Source: Bufo bufo | Lineage: Eukaryota > Chordata > Amphibia > Anura > Bufonidae | Assembly (NCBI RefSeq): GCF_905171765.1 | Contig: NC_053390.1 | Span: 579,850,471 to 579,914,470 of the forward strand | Length of the DNA: 64,000 nucleotides | Direction of reading: 5' to 3' | Part shown: in pieces, positions 22,301 through 35,800 of the stretch | Position numbering within the stretch: the stretch's first letter is position 1 | Layout: each line of letters starts with the position of its first letter | Notes under the pieces: generated by a model | Database searches by the model: none | Seen by the model: only the letters and a program-made list of their open reading frames with translations | What the model was told of the DNA's origin: nothing | Translations under genes and position numbers: made by a program

Positions 22301-25300
22301 TGGGAAACAGGGCATACCGGTACGCCCAAAGTCCCTAAGGGGTTAAGGACCAGTTCAGTTATGTCACTTTGTGGGCCTTACATAGTAGAAACAACCCAAA
22401 AATTGCACCAATTTAGAAACGACACCCCTCAAGTTATTCAAAACTGATGTTACAAACTTTGCTAACCCTTTAGGTGCTCCACAAGAATTAAAGGAAAATG
22501 AAGATGAAATTTCAAAATCAAAAGGGTTAACAGCCAAACTAAACTCAATATCTATTACCCTGATTCTGCAGTTTACAGTAACACCCCATATGTGGTTTTC
22601 GACTGCTATATGGGCGCACGGCAGAGCTTAGAACAGATGGAGCACAATACGGCTTTTAGAGGGCAGATTTCACTGGAATAATTTTCAGGCGCTGTGTCGC
22701 ATTTGAAGGTACCCTGAGGTACCCCACAGTGGAAACCCAAAAAAATCTTTTCAAGGGGTGTAGTGAGCACTTTGGCCCAATATGCTTTTCATAGAATTTA
22801 GAAACCCTTGGCTGTAAAAAAAAGAAAAGTTACATATTTTACTGAAAAATGTCACTTTAGGCCCAAATTGTCACCCATATTCCCGTGAATACGGCAACAC
22901 CTATCATATTTTACATTTTGGAGTTTGTCTAATTTTCCAAATTATAATTGCTTAATAATATAATGAAATGTGGAGTGTTAGAAAACAGTGGATTGCATAA
23001 CAAATAAAAAAAATGGCCAAAAGTGCATAAAAGAAGTGGCATGGGAAAGTTGCCCTGGGATAATTCTGCTGGCATGACTAGATGACGCTATCCCACTGCT
23101 GTTTTGGCGCTGCTCTCCCAATATAAAATTTTTAATGATTTGTCCTTGAAAATCAAGATATGTTCCTAGGTTCCCTACTTTTTTTTATATCAAATGCGGG
23201 ATTTCCTGACAGCGGTTTAGGGCTGCAGCATTTGGTCTGCAAGGTCCACCCCACCCATATATTTATTATAATCTTGCATGCAGACAGGCTTACAGACGGT
23301 GGTATTTGTGCTGTTACTGTCTGGATGTATAGATGTCATTATGAGGACATCTTTTTTGTTTCGATATTTTACAAGTAAAATGTCCCCATTGCAAAGGCCC
23401 TTTATTTTCCCGGACTTCTATTTTTGGTTCACAAAAGGCTTGGGCAGGCCTCTTTGATTTGCCCATGCCACTGTCTTTTTGACTAAAAGGCACCTAAAAA
23501 GGGGTAAGCTGGTGTAATAATTGTCGACGTACAAGTGGTACCCCTTATCTAAAAGGGTGCAAAAGATCCCACACTATTTTACCTGCCACATTGAGGGAAG
23601 GGGGCATTCAGGAGGGCAAAACTAGGTATCTTTGCCTTCATACACTCTAAATTTATAGGTGTAGTCAGATCCGCTCTCATAGGGCTTATACATTTTAGCC
23701 CAAATCGTGCCCTCTTCCTTGGCAAATAAAGGCGACATTGAAGCCTGCCTTTAAAGGACAAGTGACTCAATATCACACTTCGGTGTGGGAGGGAAACACC
23801 ACACTGAGCATAAGAGGGAGGGGGGGGGGGGCAGGGAATCAGGCCTGAGAACTAGGGAAGTAAGATGAACACCTCCTAGTAAAACCCTAACCAAAATCCT
23901 GTCATTACTTCCCTGTACATGGGGGTATCTTAGTACACATCAGATGACCAATAAGATCTCATGGTGGGTTGTTGGAGTGAGACCCATATTTAGAGGGAAT
24001 ACCCCAAATTTTAAAATGTGCACCACAACAGGGCACCATACGCCAGGGTTCGACAAATCCCAGGCGCCAGGTCGCCATGGCGATCAGGAATTTTGTCCTG
24101 GCGCCTAGGTATTTGCCTGTGCTTGAAAATAGGCCCAGCACACCAGCAGCCGGGCGCAGCCACTGGAGGGTTAAGACCGCGAGGTTAATAATGTGACAGG
24201 CGGTGCACATGACTGGTTAAGCCGAATTACATCACTCCCTTTCCCCGCTGGCTGTCAGTGTCAGCTGGCCGCGGAGTGACACACGACATGTACGTGGCAG
24301 CACTCACCTGCCCGCTAGGTACTCTCTACCGCATGCTTCATGTCCCGGGAGCGGCGCAGGTGACTACGGCGGGGTTTTCGTTTTCCTGTACGAAGACTTT
24401 TCCAGCGTTTCCCGGAGAGGAGCTGTCTCATCACCGTAAAGTCTTATGCACACGTCAGTGGAACACAGGCCGTGTGATACCGGCCTGGATTTTGTCTGAG
24501 TGCAGGAGCGCACGGCGTCATTGGTTGCTATGACGCTGTGCGCTTCCTGCTGCCGCAGTACAGTAATACACCGGTATAGATCATATCAGTGTATTACCGT
24601 ACTGCGGTGGCAGCAGGAAGCACACGGCGTCATAGCAACCAATGACGCCGTGCGCTCCTGCACTCAGAAGAAATCCAGGCTGGTATCACATGGTCCGTGT
24701 TCCACAGACGTGTGCATGAGGCTTAACGCAATCACAGGACTCAGAGATCCCTCCGACAAACAGGACCGCAGCCCCACCCCCTCCCCATCACAGCACGGGA
24801 TGTAGATCCGGCAAGAGCTGGAACCAAATCCCGGCTTGGACTCAGTGCGCGTCCACAGCGGAGGGAGCACAAGGACGGCCCAGGTGACGCCGACAACATC
24901 GACTACATTATCCCCCGGACAGGACAAATAATCCAGGACAGCAGAAGGGCAGTGATCCCAGAGGGACGGTGGATACAGGCGGCAACGAGGGACATTTCTC
25001 TTCAAACCCATCGCTGCTTCAGTTTTATCTAGTCACAAAATAAGTTTACAAGAGAAGAACTATGAGATGAATGAGGAGTGTCACAGTACACTGATAATAA
25101 ACAATGCCCATGTTGTTTGGTTAATTTAAGAGGTGTTATTTTTATCGTTGAAAATAAGGCTTTATAAGGTAAAAAAAAAAGAAAAAATGGCTCCTAACTT
25201 TTTTTAGCTGGCTCCTAGATTCCAAGAAAATTTGTCAAGCCCTGCCATACGCCATTCTTGGCGTAATATGAGGTGGGGTGACTGGCGATAAATTGGTCTG

Positions 25301-26821
25301 CTCAACCATCAAATTTAGCAGTTCTTCTGATAAGAAGACTTAAAAAAATTCCACCCCCCTAAACCCCATAATGGAGGCCTGTGACAGAATTAAATTCTGG
25401 AACAGACGGATTATAAGACTCGGTGGGCATCCATTCGGGGTCAATGGCGCTTGTGCCAGGCAAAGAGTCTAGTCTGCGACTTTGCTGTGGTTCGTCATCA
25501 CTAGTGTTAGCGGACGATGACTAAATTTGAAACTGTTCTGTCTCGCTTGCACTTTCTGTATCAGAACAGATAAATGCGTATGCCCCCTCTGCTGTATACA
25601 TACGCTCAGCCATTTTATATTATGCAAACTACAACTTTATATCAAACCGCTAACTCTAACAATAGTCCAAACAATTTCTAATATACACTGCTCAAAAAAA
25701 TAAAGGGAACACAAAAATAACACATCCTAGATCTGAATTAATTTAATATTCTTCTGAAATACTTTGTTCTTTACATAGTTGAATGTGCTGACAACAAAAT
25801 CACACAAAAATTAAAAAATGGAAATCTAATTTTTCAACCCATGGAGGTCTGGATTTGGAGTCACACTCAAAATGAAAGTGGAAAAACACACTACAGGCTG
25901 ATCCAACTTTGATGTAATGTCCTTAAAACAAGTCAAAATGAGGCTCAGTAGTGTGTGTGGCCTCCACGTGCCTGTATGACCTCCCTACAACGCCTGTGCA
26001 TGCTCCTGATGAGGTGGCGGACGGTCTCCTGAGGGATCTCCTCCCAGACCTGGACTAAAGCATCTGCCAACTCCTGGACAGTCTGTGGTGCAACGTGACG
26101 TTGGTGGATAGAGCGAGACATGGTGTCCCAGATGTGCTCAATTGGATTCAGGTCTGGGGAACGGGCGGGCCAGTCCATAGCATCAATGCCTTCGTCTTGC
26201 AGGAACTGCTGACACACTCCAGCCACATGAGGTCTAGCATTGTCTTGCATTAGGAGGAACCCAGGGCCAACCACACCAGCATATGGTCTCACAAGGGGTC
26301 TGAGGATCTCATCTCGGTACCTAATAGCAGTCAGGCTACCTCTGGCGAGCACATGGAGGGCTGTGCGGCCCTTCAAAGAAATGCCACCCCACACCATTAC
26401 TGACCCAATGCCAAACCGGTCATGCTGGAGGATGTTGCAGGCAGCAGAACGTTCTCCACGGCGTCTCCGGACTCTGTCACGTCTGTCACATGTGCTCAGT
26501 GTGAACCTGCTTTCATCTGTGAAGAGCACAGGGCGCCAGTGGCGAATTTGCCAATCTTGGTGTTCTCTGGCAAATGCCAAACGTCCTGCACGGTGTTGGG
26601 CTGTAAGCACAACCCCCACCTGTGGACGTTGGGCCCTCATATCACCCTCATAGAGTCTGTTTCTGACCGTTTGAGCAGACACATGCACATTTGTGGCCTG
26701 CTGGAGGTCATTTTACAGGGCTCTGGCAGTGCTCCTCCTGTTCCTCCTTGCACAGCACAGAAACCTGACATTTTAACAGGGGTGTGTAGGTGTGTAGACT
26801 TTTTATATACACTGTGTGTGT

Positions 26822-26872
<51 letters not shown>

Positions 26873-29800
26873 TATACACACACACATATATATTATTTTT
26901 GTATATATATTTTTTATTTTCAAACGCCTAAACTCTTTCTAGCTAACTGCCAGGATTCTGGCGAACTAACTAAAACTATCTAATTACCAGTAATATTTAT
27001 ATATGTTATTTTCATTATATAATTATTATTATTTTTTAATCATATCATTTATTTATTTTGACAAATGCCTAACTCTAACACTAACCTCAATTATTTCAAG
27101 CTACCTGGCTAGCTATAGTACACTATTTTATAAAAAAAATAAAATAAAAAAATAAACACTGAAGTTCTGTGGGGAGGAAGGGTGGTTGGAGGATGGGGTG
27201 TCAGGGGAACAGTATGTGTTTGGGGCACCGTGGGGTGTTTATTTGCTTGGGGGCACTCTGAATGGACACCAGGGCAGCGCAGCTACGATTTCCTTAAGTG
27301 TAAGGCCTCTTTCACACAAGCATAACGGATTGGCTCCAGATGCATTCAGGATGCGTTCAGTGAAACTCGCACCATTTTGCAAGCAAGTTCAGTCAGTTTT
27401 GTCTGCGATTGCGTTCAGTTTTTTCCGCGCGGGTGCAATGCGTTTTGATGCATTTTTCACGCGCGTGATAAAAAAACTAAAGGTTTACAAACAACATCTC
27501 TTAGCAACCATCAGTGAAAAACTCATTGCATCCGCACTTGCTTCCGGATGCAATGCGTTTTTGACTGAAGACCCATTCACTTCTATGGGGCCAGGGCTGC
27601 GTGAAAAACATATAGAACATGCTGCGTTTTTCATTCAACCCAGGACTGATGCGTGAAAAAAAAAACGCTCATGTACACAGACCCATTGAAATTAATGGGT
27701 CAGGATTCAGTGTGGGTGTTATGAGTTAACGTCACGCATTGCACCGGCGCGCAGAAAACTGGAAAGGGGCCTAAGGGCTCATGCACACAAACTGATTTTC
27801 TTTCCATGTCCGCTCTTTTTTTTTTTTTGCGGACTGTATGCGGATTCATTTCAATGGGTCTGCAAAAAAGTTACTCAGTGTGCATTCCGTTTCCGTATGT
27901 CCGTATTTCCAATCCACAAAAAAATAAAACATGTCCTATTATTGTCCACACTACGGACATGGATAGTACTGTTCTATTAGGGGCCAGCTGTTCCGTTTTC
28001 GCAAAATACGGAATGCACATGGACGTCATCCGTATTTTTTGCGGATCCGGCTTTTTCATACCGCAAAATACATATGTTCGTGTGCATGAGCCCTAACAAT
28101 GAGGAGATCGGAGTTGCGCTGGATGATTCTTACCTGCCGGCAAGCAGGATGCGCTGCGATTAGTCACTGAGTGACCAATCACAGCGATCGGGAAACAGGG
28201 ACCACTGTGATTGGTCCCCTGACAGCTCTGCTGTCCGTGACACCCGTTAAGATACCGGTGTCACCGCAAGTATGCGGTGACATTTTCATTTCATGACGTA
28301 CTGTGCATGTCATGATGTGGTAACTAACACCACGTCGCTAAGGGGTTAAAGGATGCTTTAAAGAAAGCGGGTCCATATCTTAGCAGAAAGTAGTTATTTT
28401 TATTCTTGTTGCTATTAAAGTGTGAATAATTATTGGTTTAAATTAATACAGAAATGAGTCCATGTCAATTGATAGGAGAGATTTTAGAGGGGAGAGTACA
28501 ATATTTGTTTATCACAGTTAAAATATGTTCTATGGCTTTCCATAATGGTCATATTTTCAGCAGACCCACTATAAAAGAGTTTCATATTAGCACATCGCCA
28601 ACATACAGAGTTAAGTCCTTGGCAGTGTTTTTATCTATATAATAATTTCCTAGAGTTTTATAGCTGGTTATTACATCGAGAGAATTTGGGAATTCAATCT
28701 TCTCAATGCTTTGATTAAAATTGGAGCACTGATTACCAGTACCAAGGAATCAACAAGATGTGATAGCCTGATCACCTTTGATATGAGGAGACAGGCTGTG
28801 CAGTAGTTAATGGAAAGATGAATGGTAGATTCCACTTTGATGTTAACAGGTCCAGTTTGGAGGCATAGGTCACATGAAAGCCACAGTATAAGGTCTTGTT
28901 CACACGAACGTATGGGTTCCGTTCCGTGCACTGGGGCCGCAATTTGCGGTCCGCAATGCACGGAGAATGTTCGTGAGGCCTCCGGGACGGATCCAGACCC
29001 ATTCAAATTGAATAGGGCCACATCCCTCCGTTCCACAAAAAGATAGGACATGTTCTATCTTTGTGCGGAACGGAAGCCCACAGAAGAACTCTGTAGTGCT
29101 TCTGTGGGTTTCTGTTCCGTGCTTCCATTCCGCACCGCTCCGCATCTGCGGACCCATTCAAGTGATGCGGAATGCACACGGAACGGTGTCCGTTTATTGC
29201 AGATCCGCAATACAGCAAGGGAACCCATATGTTCGTGTGAGCAAGCCCTAAGGTGGTGAAAAGCAGGAGTTTCTATTCATTCTTCATTTCTGTGATCACC
29301 TCCTGCGTCTGTACAGGAGAGAAGCCGTACACTAATGACATAAAGTAAAGGCTGTAGTGTACATTATGTAGGGGATATCCTAAGTTAAGAACACCATGCA
29401 CATGACTTGCTTTACAATGCACTTCACAAAGAGAAAGCATAGAGCTTACTACAGAAAGACTTACCGAAAACAGAGCTATAGGAGATATAGTTTAGGTGAA
29501 CCACATTATATGCTTCGATTCTTATATCCTTCCAAATGCCCTGTGTAGGGAATGAAGGGCCCCAATCCCAGCTAAAAGAACACTGCGCCTGCAGTAAGAG
29601 AAAAGCCTAAACATGAACACTCACACAGTGGTAAGAAGTACTCTGATAGATGTGACCCGATCAATGCTTTCCTTAGAACATACTCTCATCGTCCATGCTT
29701 ACCAACATTATCTAACCCAGTCCACCACCCACACCTCCAATGTTGCTTTAGCCATCATATACACACACTATCCCGCCATCATATACACACACTATCCCAC

Positions 29801-32800
29801 AATGAAACGGATTTCATGTCTGAGCATTACAGGTACATTTTACAATGATAAGGGTTCACCTTTCTTATAAAGTTGACATGACAGTCTCCATTTTGCACTT
29901 TTGGAGGACAGTCTGGAGGGATATCATAGGCGTGTTGTGTGCTCCTTTCTTTTGCCCAGTTCACCGCTGACTGAAATTTGATTTCCAGGCTATTTTCCTG
30001 TTTGATAATTTGGGTTATATCTACAGTCTGTAAGTGGAAAAACATAATGACTAGTCAATTATCCTGGAAGGTAAATAATAGTGGATAATAACAATACATT
30101 AATAGGTGGCTTATATTAACTTCCTCTACATAATAAATGCTATTTGCTAAAGTGAATCACCAAGAAAGTGTGGCGCCCTCTTCAAAGCGACAGCCTCGCT
30201 TTCAATTGTAGGCTCCAACAGGCCAAGAGCTAATATAACACATGTCCATATCCACAGTTTAATCTGGGATACAAGGGACCCAAGCAGCACCAATATTCCC
30301 GAAGCAACTAACAGAGCCCTACGACATTGCAGGTTCCCCAACTTTTAATCGAGTGATCAATATATGTAATGTACATTTTGTTGGGTTGGTTTTTAATTTT
30401 GTCAAATTAAAAGTTATTTTTTTGCGAGCCCAGGCAGGATTGCTTGCAGTGATATGGGGAATGGGGATCCAATGTCTAGCAACCATCTCTTATATAATCT
30501 AATGTGCAGCAATTTCTCACTTTCTAATATAGTGTCTTAACACTGGATTCTGCTGATCCAGGCTTTCGGTTACTTCCCATGACATCACATCCATTGCCTT
30601 GCAGCGGTGTCTTCCAGTCTCAGACTTGAGCTGCTGTGAAGCAGGCACATGCACAGATGAGATGTCTACAGTGCAGGGAGTTTCTGCTTCACTCCCTAGC
30701 CATGTAAGTTAGATGAGCATTCATGCTCCAGCACAAGGACAGGACCGGAAGATGCCACAGCATGACAGTAGACAAGTGGCCAAAAGAAGTAGCAGAGAGC
30801 ATTGCAAACATTGTCACCGGACCGGATTCCACAGCAGACGAAGCTGGTAAAGACATTGGCCCAGATTTACTCATTCTAAAAAAGTGTCTCTCCCTGCACC
30901 AAATGTATCGTCCAGTAGCTCAGGCTGGATGACACATCTAGTGCATGTAGAGACCCTTTTCTCTGACTCTATACAACTGTTGCTCGACTTACTTTGAGAC
31001 AGATTTTTACGCCAGAATTGCACATCTTAGGCCCACCCCTGCACAGATACATTACTAAATCTGGCCCACTGTATTATAAAGTGAGAGATTGCCACACATT
31101 AGAATGAGAGATGGTTGTTAGAAAGGTGGTTACAAAGCAGTGCTCAAAGGATTCACCCCACCTCCTGGTGCTCAAACTTCTCAATTGCATATGAATAAAA
31201 ACACAATAAACTGCTGCAGAGAAATCAGTAACAAACAAAAGAAAGGTATAGTTTTAATCAGCGGTAGGTCTAGTTTAATTAGGTTGATCCTGGTGACACT
31301 GCTGCTTTCAAGGACCACTAAACCTTGAAAAACACACACTTCTATCGATTGGTGACTTTATGGGCAAAAAGGTAAAAACTTAAAGGGGTTGTCCCACGAA
31401 AAAATATTCTACAGTTTTCAAACCAGCACCTGGCTCTGAATACTTTTGCAATTGGATGGAATTAAAAATGTATCGTAGCCACTGAGTTATTCAATAAAAT
31501 CTGTATAGCGCCACCTGCAGTTAGTTTTTTTCTCATTTCTTTGACCTGCTCACTGAGAAGGCCGCACATGCTCAGTTTCGTCCTTCAACTGCCTCCTGAG
31601 CTGTGATAGGGTGAGCATGGACACGCCCCCTTGAGCTGACAGCTTGATATAAATCTAGCAGAGCAATGAATGGGGAGATCTCTGGATCCATGTGAGGTAC
31701 AAGGCTGGTTCTGACTTTGTTAGAAAGAGGTTGTAATTTACTATATGGTGTCTGATTTTCATTTTTTACATTAGTCATGGGACAACCCAATCATTTCCCC
31801 TAGATGCATTGCATGCATTCACACTTGTGTTTTGTTGGGACAAAAGTATCACAAACAATGGCCTATTACTGTATTGTAATTTAATGATAATTTAAAAAGC
31901 TAAAAAAAAATGAATAAATTAAAAGAATAAGGTGAAATGTGAAGAAGTGTATTTACAAGACAGCCTTGAGCTGACCAATGTAGGTATAAATTCGGAATTT
32001 GGCCTTTGGTATCATTCTCAAGATTATAAGTATCCTAACTAAAGATCGGGATTGTGTTTCAGGCCTGCTGTTTTCTATGTATACCGTATTTATCTACTGC
32101 ATTTCAGGTTCAATACAGGGAATAAAACGTAGGTGATCTACTCACATATCTATTGAACATGTTCTGAGTTTTTGCAATAGGAATTGTGTTGAGAATAACA
32201 GTAGAAATGGTATCAATCGCATCACAAACCAAGACGACTTTCTGCGATTGTCTATAAGAAAATTGATTTGACAAAGTAGGTCAGACAAACACAGGAATCT
32301 CATACAAACTCCATTACCTTGACCCCCATTATAAAATGAATACAATGTATTGTGATCCCAAGATATACTAGGTTTTGAATTACCATTCATAAATACGTGT
32401 AGAGGAACACTGGTTAGGAAGCAGATTCCTACTGCAAGGACCTTCTGCCACAGCAACTTCTCCCTTTAAAACTGCTTAGCCAAAACAAATGGGGCTATGA
32501 CATGGCACTCTTATAGTGTCCTAAACTGCGGCATCGCTGCTTGCCATGGTGATGTCTTTATGGACAAAACGTCACCACAGCTAGAGGAAACTTGCCAATA
32601 TGGTCATCAGATGTGCCATCATACAGCAGGAAAGGAAGGACTAAGGAGAACATTGAATACTAGTGACAATGGGTCAAATCAAAATCAAAAAGCGGCAAGC
32701 ACATTGTTACGTTTATAATTACTCTATTTTAAACCAACAACAGCTTATTCAAGACCCTGTAAAAAAAACTTAAAAGGGTTTGTGTCACTTCAGCAAACGC

Positions 32801-35800
32801 ATATATCATGTAGAGGAAATTAATACAAGGTACTTACTAATGTATTGTGATTGTCCATATTGCCTGCTTTGCTGGCTGGATTCATTTTTCCACAGCATTA
32901 TACATTGCTCATTTCCATGGTTACGACCACCCTGCAATCCATTGGTGGTGGTTGGTGGTAGGAAAAAGGACCAGCCTATGCGAGCTTTCATGGTCCCAGC
33001 CACCAGAGTGGCTGGGACTTTTTCCTATGTTGTGCAAGCACGACCACCACTGATGGATTGCAGTGTAGTCGTAACCATGGAAATGAGCAGTATATAATGT
33101 GATGGAAAAACAAATCAAGCCAGCAAAGGAGGCAATATGGACAATCACAATACATTAGTAAGTGCCTTGTATTAACATTCTCTACATGATAAATGCCATT
33201 TGCTGAAATGACACAGCCCCTTTAAATCCTTATTTTATTTAAGTGCTCCTATCAAGTAAGGCCTCTTTCACACTTGCGTTGTCCGGATCCGGCGTGTACT
33301 CCACTTGCCGGAATTACACGCCGGATCCGGAAAAACGCAAGTGTACTGAAAGCATTTGAAGACGGAACCGTCTTCCAAATGCGTTCAGTGTTACTATGGC
33401 ACCCAGGACGCTATTAAAGTCCTGGTTGCCATAGTAGGAGCGGGGAGCGGGGGAGCAGTATACTTACAGTCCGTGCGGCTCCCGGGGCGCTCCAGAGTGA
33501 CGTCAGAGCGCCCCATGCGCATGTATCACGTGATCCATGTGATCACATGATCCATGCGCTTGGGGCGCCCTGACGTCACTCTGAAGCGCCCTGGGAGCCG
33601 CACAGACGGTAAGTATACTGCTCCCCCGCTCCCCACTACACTTTACCATGGCTGTCAGGACTTTAGCATCCCGGCAGCCATTGTAACCACTCTGAAAAAG
33701 CTAAATGTCGGCTCCGGCAATGCGCCGAAACGACGTTTAGCTTAAGGCCGGATCCGGATCAATGCCTTTCAATGGGCATTAATTCCGGATCCGGCCTTGC
33801 GGCAAGTGTTCCGGATTTTTGGCCGGAGCAAAAAGCGCAGCATGCTGCGGTATTTTCTCCGGCCAAAAAACGTTCCGTTCCGGAACTGAAGACATCCTGA
33901 TGCATCCTGAACGGATTTCTCTCCATTCAGAATGCATTAGGATAAAACTGATCAGGATTCTTCCGGCATAGAGCCCCGACGACGGAACTCTATGCCGGAA
34001 GACAAGAACGCAAGTGTGAAAGAGCCCTAAATAAAGTGGTTTTCCTTTTTGTGTATTGTCCTTCTTAGGCTACTTTCACATATTTCTGATCGGTGGGAGT
34101 CTATCACCAGGCACCCCCACCGATCAGCTACTAGCAGGACTCACAGGACTGGAACAAACACAGCGTACAGAGCAGGAAGAAGAGAGCTCAGTATACTGTG
34201 TAGTGGCCTCTCCTGGTTACTGTAGACCACGCCCCATTAATTAGAACGGGGCTGCACTGTAGTAACTGGTGCGGATGGGAGGCAGCTAGCCATTTAGAAG
34301 CAACTAACAGGAGCGGCATGTCCTAATAGTTACACAGAGAATGAGGCATGGGACCTTCATTAGACTTCTGCCATATAAAGAAATCAGCACCCCACAATCA
34401 CATAAGAGCAGTGGCATCCAATGGGTTAAAGAGCCCTGATTGGCTGTTCTGTGTATCCGGGTTGTTAGACCAGAAATGTGGCTGCCACAAGACAACTGAG
34501 CTCCTACTTCTCCCTGTGCATGGGAGACCAATGTGACATATAGACCAGGGTAACATAACGAAATGGTGCCCTAGACTAAGGCCTCATAGGGACTGCCATA
34601 AAAATGCATATGGGTGGTCAAAAAGGAATTCATGTGGCACAGAAAACAGCAATTACTCAAACAACAAGCATTTGCTCGTTCACAGCCCAATCGCTTGCAC
34701 CTTTAAATAGGGTAATTTTCAGGAATGAATGTTCCTAGGGAAGCTGGTTCCCTATAACTGCCCGAGTCAAAGCGCCTTAATATAGTATTTTATTCCCTTA
34801 TTTTAACTTTTAGCACCAATTGAAGGCAACACAAGTATGCCTAAAACATTTGCATCATACTGGACTTTATCCAATATCTATAACAGTAAACGGGAAATAG
34901 TGTGGCATACCTTTTAGGCTACTTTCACACTAGCGTTCGGAGCGGATCCGTCTGATGTTTCATCAGACGGATCCGCTCCGATAATGCAGACGTTCGCATC
35001 CGTTCAGAACGGATGAGTCTGCATTAAAACTTAGAAAATTTTCTAAGTGTGAAAGTTGTCTGAGCGGATCCGTTCAGACTTTACATTGAAAGTCAAAGGG
35101 GAACGGATCCGCTTGAAGATTGAGCCATATAGTGTCATCTTCAAGCGGATCCGTCCCCATTGACTTACATTGTAAGTGTGGACGGATCCGCTCGCCTCCG
35201 CACGGCCAGGCGGACACCCGAACGCTGCAAGCAGCGTTCAGGTGTCCGCTCACTGAGCGGAGGCTGAACGCTGGCAGGCGGATGCATTCTCAGTGGATCC
35301 GCCTCCACTGAGAATGCATTGGGGCCAGACGGATGCGTTCGGGGCCGCTCGTGAGCCCCTTCAAACGGTGCGCACGAGCGGACACCCGAACGCTAGTGTG
35401 AAAGTAGCCTTAGCTGTAATTTTTTTGGACATACAATGATTAGATTAAAAAGCCGGAACAAGGAAACTATAACTGTATGAAGTGTGCATGTACAAGAAAT
35501 GTCAAGGACATGGTGATATCCTTAATTCCCACTGTGAAATAAATATAGCAAAAGCATCATTTATAGAGGTCAAACAAATTAATAAGATAAAAAGATAACT
35601 GCATGAGACTTAAAGGGGTTGTCTCACTTCAGCAAATGGCATTTATCATGTAGATAAAGTTAATACAAGGCACTTACTAATGTATTGTTATTATCCATAT
35701 TGCTTCCTTTGCTGGCTGGATTCATTTTTCCATCATATTATACACTGCTCGTTTCCATGGTTATGAATACCCTACAATCATTTAGTGGTGGCAGTGCTTG

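Larger units (their letters stand above)
23040..25613 (-). pseudogene. piggyBac transposase, decayed and split by a hAT
   Basis: Read right to left: N-terminal acidic part from Met at 25613 ([20 protein letters not shown]), then [10 protein letters not shown] and [16 protein letters not shown], the usual piggyBac order. A hAT (24044-25244) interrupts here. It resumes with a decayed stretch, then [20 protein letters not shown] (about 23755-23695), [10 protein letters not shown], the catalytic-core block [20 protein letters not shown] (about 23530-23470), [20 protein letters not shown] and the hallmark [17 protein letters not shown] (about 23280-23230). Catalytic Asp residues are at DNYYTS and MGGVD. 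Many stops and frameshifts make it inactive. The Cys-rich C-terminal finger is not clearly visible. Confidence 0.88.
19472..28349 (-). mobile_element. piggyBac transposon, 8.9 kb with nested insertions
   Basis: Both ends are TTAA followed by matching inverted termini: TTAACCCCTTAATGACCTGG at 19472 and, inverted from 28349, TTAACCCCTTAGCGACGTGG. A decayed piggyBac transposase lies inside on the minus strand, so the 5' end is at the right. Later insertions are a TTAA MITE (19903-22346), a hAT (24044-25244), a Tc1 (25686-26755) and two Harbinger-type MITEs (27304-27771, 27775-28093). Removing them leaves roughly 3.5 kb. The termini tie the many non-coding TTAACCCCTTAAGGAC repeats of this window to piggyBac. 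Confidence 0.82.
30028..32145. other. Intron of MITEs
   Basis: Holds a T2 fragment (about 30070-30167, same family as 32770-33225), a long-TIR MITE (30479-31118), and a T2-like element (31380-31789). The rest, 30168-30478 and 31790-32145, shows nothing I can name. Short open frames in this stretch do not carry known domains. Confidence 0.5.

Noticed and set aside
26637..26931. Open frames rich in YIYIYI and THTHT
   Set aside because: They are translations of (TA)n and (CA)n microsatellites. The same holds for 41974-42264 and 58150-58482.
28671..29051. Minus-strand open frame with [10 protein letters not shown] as a possible MANBA exon 6
   Set aside because: It looks like MANBA only over a few residues. 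The real exon 6 is at 16874-17049 with correct phase; this stretch aligns better with an L1-type RT.
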